From the NCBI GenBank assembly GCA_002369255.1, contig DFFO01000074.1, positions 3,234 to 13,645 of the forward strand: a stretch of DNA of 10,412 bases. Direction: 5' to 3'. Below are positions 6,695 to 10,412 of this stretch, in pieces (positions within the stretch are counted from its first letter, which is position 1; each line of letters starts with the position of its first letter). The notes beneath the pieces were generated by a model that was given only the letters and a program-made list of their open reading frames with translations, had not been told where the DNA came from and searched no databases. The translations under genes were made by a program, and so were the position numbers. Source of the DNA: Lachnospiraceae bacterium UBA3774. Its GTDB lineage: Bacteria > Bacillota > Clostridia > Lachnospirales > Lachnospiraceae.

Positions 6695-7003
6695 ATGATA
6701 GATTTTCGTTCGGAATCTATTGATCGTTTATTCGAAGCAGTTCTTTTGCTTAAAGATAAAGAGGATTGTTACACTTTTTTTGAAGATCTGTGCACCATTA
6801 CCGAGCTTCAGGATATGGCGCAGAGGCTTGATGCTGCCGATCTTTTGCTGGCAGGTATGAATTATCAGAATATTTCAAAAACACTCGGGATCAGCACGGC
6901 GACTATCAGCCGCGTGAGCAGATGTCTAAATTACGGCACCGGCGGCTACAAAGATCTCCTGGAAAGAGTTTCCGAGAAGAGAAAGGAAGACGAAAATGTT
7001 TGA
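6695..7003 (+). CDS. yerC: YerC/YecD-type TrpR-like DNA-binding regulator
   Basis: This encodes a 102-residue helical DNA-binding protein related to the Trp repressor superfamily. The ATG at 6695 is fixed by a strong AGGAGG (6683-6688). The N-terminal helix region (SIDRLFEAVLLLKDKEDCYTFFEDLCTITE) leads into LQDMAQRLDAADLLLAGMNYQNIS. The helix-turn-helix follows: YQNISKTLGISTATISRVSRCL at about residues 56-77, with the TATISR recognition-helix start typical of YerC and TrpR. The ligand of YerC proteins is not established, and the tryptophan-binding role of true TrpR should not be assumed. The gene overlaps the following epimerase-like gene by 8 bp, so the two are almost surely co-transcribed and translationally coupled. 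The regulator may respond to a sugar-related compound handled by that enzyme. Confidence is high for the family and low for the target. Confidence 0.92.
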   Translation: MIDFRSESIDRLFEAVLLLKDKEDCYTFFEDLCTITELQDMAQRLDAADLLLAGMNYQNISKTLGISTATISRVSRCLNYGTGGYKDLLERVSEKRKEDENV

Positions 7004-7973
7004 GGCCGAAAAGAAAGGATATATAGGCCATCCCGGCCAGCTTGTCAGACTTCGCAGGGTAACAGTCGCTGAAGGAAAGGCAAAGGGAACCGAAATAATA
7101 GAAGTATCCACCGCGGCGGGTCTTGAGCTTGACATACTCCCGGACGCGGGACTTGATATAGGACAGGCAAGATACAAAGGAGTAAACGTTGCCTGGATGT
7201 GCAAAAACGGCTACGATTCTCCTGCCGTTATAGCTCCGGTAGAATCAGAGTTCAACAATACCTTCCCCGGAGGTCTGCTCTATACGTGCGGCCTTAGAAG
7301 CGCCGGCCCGCCAAACCGCGACGGCCAGGAATGGCATCCGCTGCATGGCAGATATCACGGCATTGCGGCCGATCAGGTCTGCGCCCGTATGACCGACGAT
7401 GAAGTGATCGTCAGCGGCGTCATCAGGGAAAGCGCGCTATTTGCGCATTGTCTTGAGGTAAAAAGGACCATCAGGATTCCCTGCTTCGGAACAACGATAA
7501 GTATAGAAGATGAAGTTTCAAACCTTACGCCCAGACCCGAAGAGTATATGCATATTTATCACTGCAACTTCGGCTATCCGCTGATAAGCGAGGACGCGGA
7601 GCTTGAGCTTCCCGCAGGCGTAAAAACCATCCCGCGTACGGAGTTTGCGGCTGAAGGAATGGGAAAAATGACCACATTTGAAACTCCGCTTGATTATGAG
7701 GACGAAAGAGTTTTTTACCATTTGACAAAAGAAGATTTTTCGGTAAGGCTCAAAAATCCGCGTCTCGGGATAAATATGGAAATGACCTGGAGCGCAGATA
7801 CGCTTCCGATACTTGCTGAGTGGCGCTGCATGTCGTCCGGCGATTACGTGCTTGCGCTTGAACCGACGAACTGTTACATAAAGGGCAGAAAGCTCGAAAG
7901 AGAAAACGGCACGCTTCAAAAGCTTGAAGCATTTGAAACAAGAAAAAACAAAGTAACGATCAGCTTTTCGTAA
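6996..7973 (+). CDS. DUF4432 / aldose 1-epimerase-like protein
   Basis: This encodes a 325-residue protein of the galactose-mutarotase-like beta-sandwich superfamily, nearest in style to the DUF4432 group annotated as aldose 1-epimerase family proteins. The ATG at 6996 lies inside the end of the TrpR-like gene, with AAAGGAAG (6981-6988) upstream. Visible blocks are LELDILPDAGLDIGQARYKG (43-62), FPGGLLYTCGLRSAGPP (90-106), HPLHGRYHG (114-122), YMHIYHCNFGYPL (184-196) and LALEPTNCYIKGR (286-298). In mutarotases two His and one Glu bind and act on the sugar. His117, His189 and Glu289 are the natural candidates here. The likely role is interconversion or recognition of a sugar anomer, but enzymatic activity has not been assigned for most DUF4432 members. 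The pairing with a TrpR-like regulator suggests a controlled sugar-handling step. An intrinsic terminator follows within 20 bp. Confidence 0.88.
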   Translation: MFEAEKKGYIGHPGQLVRLRRVTVAEGKAKGTEIIEVSTAAGLELDILPDAGLDIGQARYKGVNVAWMCKNGYDSPAVIAPVESEFNNTFPGGLLYTCGLRSAGPPNRDGQEWHPLHGRYHGIAADQVCARMTDDEVIVSGVIRESALFAHCLEVKRTIRIPCFGTTISIEDEVSNLTPRPEEYMHIYHCNFGYPLISEDAELELPAGVKTIPRTEFAAEGMGKMTTFETPLDYEDERVFYHLTKEDFSVRLKNPRLGINMEMTWSADTLPILAEWRCMSSGDYVLALEPTNCYIKGRKLERENGTLQKLEAFETRKNKVTISFS

Positions 7974-7991
7974 GAGCGATCGCAAGCAAAG

Positions 7992-8025
7992 AAAAACCAT
8001 ACCGCAAAAAGCAGTATGGTTTTTT
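7992..8025. terminator. Bidirectional intrinsic terminator between convergent genes
   Basis: A perfect 11-bp inverted repeat, AAAAACCATAC (7992-8002) and GTATGGTTTTT (8014-8024), has an 11-nt loop. One more T follows it. The A-rich left arm becomes a T tract when read from the other strand, so it can end transcription of the epimerase-like gene from the left and of glyA from the right, whose stop is 23 bp away. Confidence 0.9.
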
Positions 8026-8047
8026 GTTATTTATCGGCAAAAATACG

Positions 8048-9292
8048 TCAATATATCGGATGCCTTTCGCACAGCTCTTTAACGCTCTCTTTGATAAAAT
8101 CTTTTTGATTGTCAAAATCGAGCGTCGCCTTTATGATCAGCTCTCCGACCAGCCTCATATCTTCTTCGTCAAAGCCTCTTGTCGTCACCGCGGGAGAACC
8201 GAATCTCATGCCGCTTGTCTCTCTGGGGCCTCTGGGATCGCCCGGAACCGTGTTCTTGTTTGCGGTGATGCGGACCGAGTCAAGCCGCGCTTCCAGCTCT
8301 TTTCCGCTCATGTCATGTCCGCGCAGATCAAGAAGCAGAAGATGGTTGTCCGTGCCGCCCGAAACAAGCCTCAGACCTCCTTCAAGCAGCGTATCGGCAA
8401 GCATTTTTGCGTTTTTAACTACCCTGTGCTGATAGCTTTTGAACTCGTCGGTAGCGGCCTCCGCGAAAGCGACGGCCTTTCCCGCTATGACGTGCATCAA
8501 AGGGCCGCCCTGCGTGCCGGGGAAGATAGCGCTGTTGACTTTCTTTGCAATATCCGGATCATTGGTCAGGATAACGCCTCCTCTGGGACCTCTCAGGGTC
8601 TTGTGGGTAGTCGTGGTGACCACGTGCGCATAAGGCATGGGCGAAGGATGCTCGCCTGCTGCGATCAAACCTGCGACGTGAGCCATATCCACCATCAGAA
8701 AAGCGCCGGCCTCGTCCGCGATATCCCGGAACAGCTTGTAGTCGATAAACCTCGGATACGCGGAAGCGCCAGCGATAATCATTGTCGGGCGGGTGCGAAG
8801 AGCAATCTCGCGCAGTTTTTCATAATCGATCCTACCGGTCTCCGGATCCACGCCATATGAAACAATGTTGTAATCCTTTCCGGAAAAGTTTACCTTGCTG
8901 CCGTGGGTAAGATGTCCGCCGTGATCGAGCGTCATGCCGAGAACCGTATCACCGGGCTTGCACAGCGCGGCATAGACAGCATGGTTTGCCTGGGAACCGC
9001 TGTGCGCCTGAACGTTTGCAAACTCCGCGTGGAAAAGCGCCTTCGCGCGCTCAATACAGAGATTTTCCGCCATATCGACAAATTCGCAGCCGCCGTAATA
9101 ACGTCTTGCGGGATAACCCTCGGCATATTTGTTTGTAAGAATGGAACCGACAGCGGCAAGAACCGCCTCGCTTACAATGTTTTCGGATGCGATGAGCTCG
9201 ATATTTCCGCGCTGTCGTTCAAGCTCAAGCTCGATTATGCGGGCTATATCGGGATCAGTACTTTTGATTACTTTGAGATTCTCGTCGATCAT
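8048..9292 (-). CDS. glyA: Serine hydroxymethyltransferase
   Basis: This encodes a PLP-dependent cytoplasmic enzyme that converts serine and tetrahydrofolate to glycine and 5,10-methylene-tetrahydrofolate, the main source of one-carbon units. The start is placed at 9292 (414 residues, beginning MIDENLKVI) because AGGAG stands 6 bp upstream there. A longer form starting at 9322 would add ten residues with no family match and would leave the ribosome binding site inside the gene. In the 414-residue numbering, the hallmarks are ELIASENIVS, LTNKYAEGYPARRYYGG, ANVQAHSGSQAN, MVDMAHVAGLIAAG with the cofactor-contacting Asp202 and stacking His205, and VVTTTTHKTLRGPRGG with the Schiff-base Lys231. TNKNTVPGDPRGP-like and GMRFGSPAVTTRG blocks are also intact. 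Length and motifs are normal. It is transcribed alone, ending at the shared terminator. The 278-residue open frame antisense to it (8024-8860) is a by-product of its codon use. Confidence 0.97.
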   Translation of the reverse strand: MIDENLKVIKSTDPDIARIIELELERQRGNIELIASENIVSEAVLAAVGSILTNKYAEGYPARRYYGGCEFVDMAENLCIERAKALFHAEFANVQAHSGSQANHAVYAALCKPGDTVLGMTLDHGGHLTHGSKVNFSGKDYNIVSYGVDPETGRIDYEKLREIALRTRPTMIIAGASAYPRFIDYKLFRDIADEAGAFLMVDMAHVAGLIAAGEHPSPMPYAHVVTTTTHKTLRGPRGGVILTNDPDIAKKVNSAIFPGTQGGPLMHVIAGKAVAFAEAATDEFKSYQHRVVKNAKMLADTLLEGGLRLVSGGTDNHLLLLDLRGHDMSGKELEARLDSVRITANKNTVPGDPRGPRETSGMRFGSPAVTTRGFDEEDMRLVGELIIKATLDFDNQKDFIKESVKELCERHPIY

Positions 9293-9330
9293 GGCATACT
9301 CCTGTAAAATTCTTTTAATCACAGAGTTTG

Positions 9331-9360
9331 ATTATACTATTATGGCAAGGTGAATTTCAA
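9331..9360 (-). promoter_or_regulatory. Promoter of glyA
   Basis: Read on the minus strand, TTGAAA (9355-9360) and a perfect TATAAT (9331-9336) are separated by 18 bp. Transcription would begin near 9323, giving a leader of about 30 nt that contains the AGGAG ribosome binding site. No folate or glycine riboswitch fits in so short a leader. Confidence 0.75.
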
Positions 9361-9424
9361 TGAAAATATTCAATAAATCTTGAAAAACAGGTATTTCTAA
9401 AATCGTCTTGAATAGCGGTTTTTA

Positions 9425-9453
9425 TTGACTATTTATTAAAAAAAAATTATAAT
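9425..9453 (+). promoter_or_regulatory. Strong promoter of the aminotransferase transcript
   Basis: TTGACT (9425-9430) and a perfect TATAAT (9448-9453) are separated by 17 bp that are almost all A and T. This is the best promoter in the window. It is divergent from the glyA promoter, with about 65 bp between the two -35 boxes. The start would be near 9460, which leaves about 170 nt of untranslated leader before the aminotransferase. The 9293-9633 gap therefore holds two divergent promoters plus the structured leader, and no gene. Confidence 0.8.
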
Positions 9454-9516
9454 TATCAAAACGGTGGTGCAATAAAGTAATTTAAAGCGAAAACCTGAAA
9501 TTATTTAGAATTAAAA

Positions 9517-9603
9517 GACCGGTCGAAAACAGCTTTGACCGGGTTTAGCTGTATGCAGTGCTCGTGTTAATAAACTAAATACGGGTTGCTTTTGATTATT
9601 TTT
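9517..9603 (+). promoter_or_regulatory. Structured 5' leader: hairpin/pseudoknot and terminator-like stem
   Basis: Hairpin A pairs CCGGTCGAA (9519-9527) with TTTGACCGG (9534-9542), nine pairs including one G-U, with loop AACAGC. The loop bases ACAGC (9529-9533) are complementary to GCTGT (9548-9552) just downstream, so an H-type pseudoknot can form. Stem B pairs CTCGTGTT (9561-9568) with AATACGGG (9578-9585), eight pairs with two G-U, and can add GCA with TGC (9555-9557, 9587-9589) around a bulge. A T-rich stretch (9590-9603) follows, so stem B resembles a weak terminator. Together they could form an attenuator or a ligand-, protein- or processive-antitermination element. No known riboswitch consensus was recognised. 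GACCGG also recurs at a 20-bp interval (9517, 9537), so a DNA-binding site is an alternative. Confidence 0.45.
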
Positions 9604-9633
9604 AAAGCCTTATTTAATTTAAATGGAAGTTAT

Positions 9634-10412
9634 ATGGATTACAGAGATGATTTAAGATTCAAAGGGATCGAAGCCTTTGAAAAAAAAGTATGGCTGAGCA
9701 GTCCGACGATGTACGGCGAGGAACAGTATTGGATGGACGAAGCGGTCCGGACCAACTGGGTCAGTACTGTCGGCGAAAATATCAACGTTGTTGAGAAAAC
9801 GATGGCGGATTTTATATCCGTTTCTCATACGGTTGCGCTTTCCTCCGGCACTTCCGCGCTGCATCTGGCGACCAGGCTTGCGGGAGAAAAGCTGTACAAA
9901 ACGCCGCCCGTAGGTCACGGATCGTTGGAAGGGAAAAAAGTATTCGCTTCAGATCTTACGTTTGACGCTACTGACAACCCCATCGCCTATGAGGGCGGAG
10001 AGGCAGTATTTATCGATTCGGAACGCGACACATGGAATATTGACCCCAAAGCTTTGGAAAAAGCTTTTCAAATATATCCCGATGTAAAGTTAATAGTTAT
10101 AGCCCACCTTTACGGAACGCCGGGCAAGGTCGATGAGATCAGAAACATTGCCGACAGGCACGGCGCGATGATTATTGAAGATGCGGCTGAATCGCTTGGC
10201 GCGACGTACAAGGGACGTCAGACCGGTTCGTTCGGCGATTTCGGGATTATCAGCTTTAACGGCAACAAGATCATTACAGGCAGCTCGGGCGGCATGTTTT
10301 TGTGCAATGACAAATCCGCGGCCGAAAAAGTCAGAAAATGGTCCACACAGAGCCGCGAAGCCGCCGACTGGTATCAGCATGAAGAACTCGGATACAACTA
10401 CCGCATGAGCAA
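9634..10412 (+). CDS. DegT/DnrJ/EryC1/StrS family sugar aminotransferase, 3' truncated
   Basis: The frame is open from the ATG at 9634 to the window end, giving 259 residues. It encodes a PLP-dependent aminotransferase that transfers an amino group to a keto sugar nucleotide, in the style of PglE/LegC enzymes for cell-surface glycans. Visible blocks are LSSPTMYGEEQYWMDEA (21-37), TNWVSTVG, VALSSGTSALHLATRLAG (67-84), SDLTFDATDNPIAYEGG (106-122), the HLYGTPGKVDEI loop, IIEDAAESLGATYKG (180-194) with the cofactor-contacting Asp183, and ISFNGNKIITGSSGG (206-220) with the Schiff-base Lys212. The first residues come from a weak GGAAG (9625-9629) only 4 bp from the ATG. An out-of-frame 10-codon frame (9623-9655) overlaps this start. 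In-frame codons further upstream hold no ATG before the TAA at 9571-9573. Other glycan genes probably follow to the right. Confidence 0.93.
   Translation, partial: MDYRDDLRFKGIEAFEKKVWLSSPTMYGEEQYWMDEAVRTNWVSTVGENINVVEKTMADFISVSHTVALSSGTSALHLATRLAGEKLYKTPPVGHGSLEGKKVFASDLTFDATDNPIAYEGGEAVFIDSERDTWNIDPKALEKAFQIYPDVKLIVIAHLYGTPGKVDEIRNIADRHGAMIIEDAAESLGATYKGRQTGSFGDFGIISFNGNKIITGSSGGMFLCNDKSAAEKVRKWSTQSREAADWYQHEELGYNYRMS

Noticed and set aside
8024..8860. A 278-codon open frame on the plus strand.
   Set aside because: It lies antisense to glyA, whose protein matches serine hydroxymethyltransferase over its full length. The plus-strand translation has no recognisable domain, and its start lies in the terminator region. 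It is a codon-usage shadow.
9292..9322. Longer glyA start at 9322 (adding MIKRILQEYA).
   Set aside because: The AGGAG site 6 bp before 9292 fits the shorter start, and the extra residues do not match the family. The predicted transcription start also leaves no room for a ribosome binding site before 9322.
9293..9330. Folate or glycine riboswitch upstream of glyA.
   Set aside because: The glyA promoter leaves a leader of only about 30 nt, too short for the tetrahydrofolate or glycine aptamers.

Overview
The window looks like chromosomal DNA from a Gram-positive, low-to-moderate G+C anaerobe of the class Clostridia, possibly a gut Oscillospiraceae or Lachnospiraceae relative. The reasons are strong AGGAGG-type ribosome binding sites, TTGACA/TATAAT-type promoters, a YerC-type TrpR-like regulator, a short flavodoxin next to an aldo/keto reductase, and glycan-export and DegT aminotransferase genes of clostridial character. 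This placement is an impression from protein style, not a database result. No tRNA, rRNA, CRISPR array, insertion sequence or phage gene was seen.

Layout from left to right. Positions 1-467 hold the 3' part of a flavodoxin gene that begins before the window. Positions 504-1027 hold an aldo/keto reductase gene broken by an internal deletion with a frame change, closed by an intrinsic terminator. Positions 1130-2170 encode a DUF3592-type membrane protein with its own terminator. Positions 2295-2927 encode a small alpha/beta hydrolase. Positions 2929-3240 are six tandem 52-bp repeats with hairpin potential and no credible gene. Positions 3272-4405 encode a glycerate kinase.

A good promoter at 4412-4441 starts a two-gene operon (4461-6577) for an ABC-2 polysaccharide exporter: a Wzm/TagG-like permease and a Wzt-like ATPase with an extra C-terminal domain that probably recognises the glycan. 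After an AT-rich gap with a tandem octamer, a YerC/TrpR-like repressor (6695-7003) overlaps by 8 bp a DUF4432 aldose-1-epimerase-like gene (6996-7973). This makes a compact regulator-enzyme pair that ends at a terminator shared with the convergent glyA.

glyA (serine hydroxymethyltransferase) lies on the minus strand, 8048-9292, with a clear promoter. Divergent from it, a near-consensus promoter (9425-9453) gives a leader of about 170 nt. The leader can fold into a hairpin or pseudoknot plus a terminator-like stem ahead of a DegT/DnrJ/EryC1 sugar aminotransferase (9634 to the window end, 3' truncated). The aminotransferase is probably the first gene of a nucleotide-sugar or glycan cluster that continues to the right, and it fits thematically with the exporter.

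Most of the window is ordinary housekeeping and glycan-related content. The parts most worth a second look are the structured leader at 9517-9603, the 52-bp repeat array at 2929-3240, the regulator-epimerase pair with its tandem octamer, and the decayed reductase.
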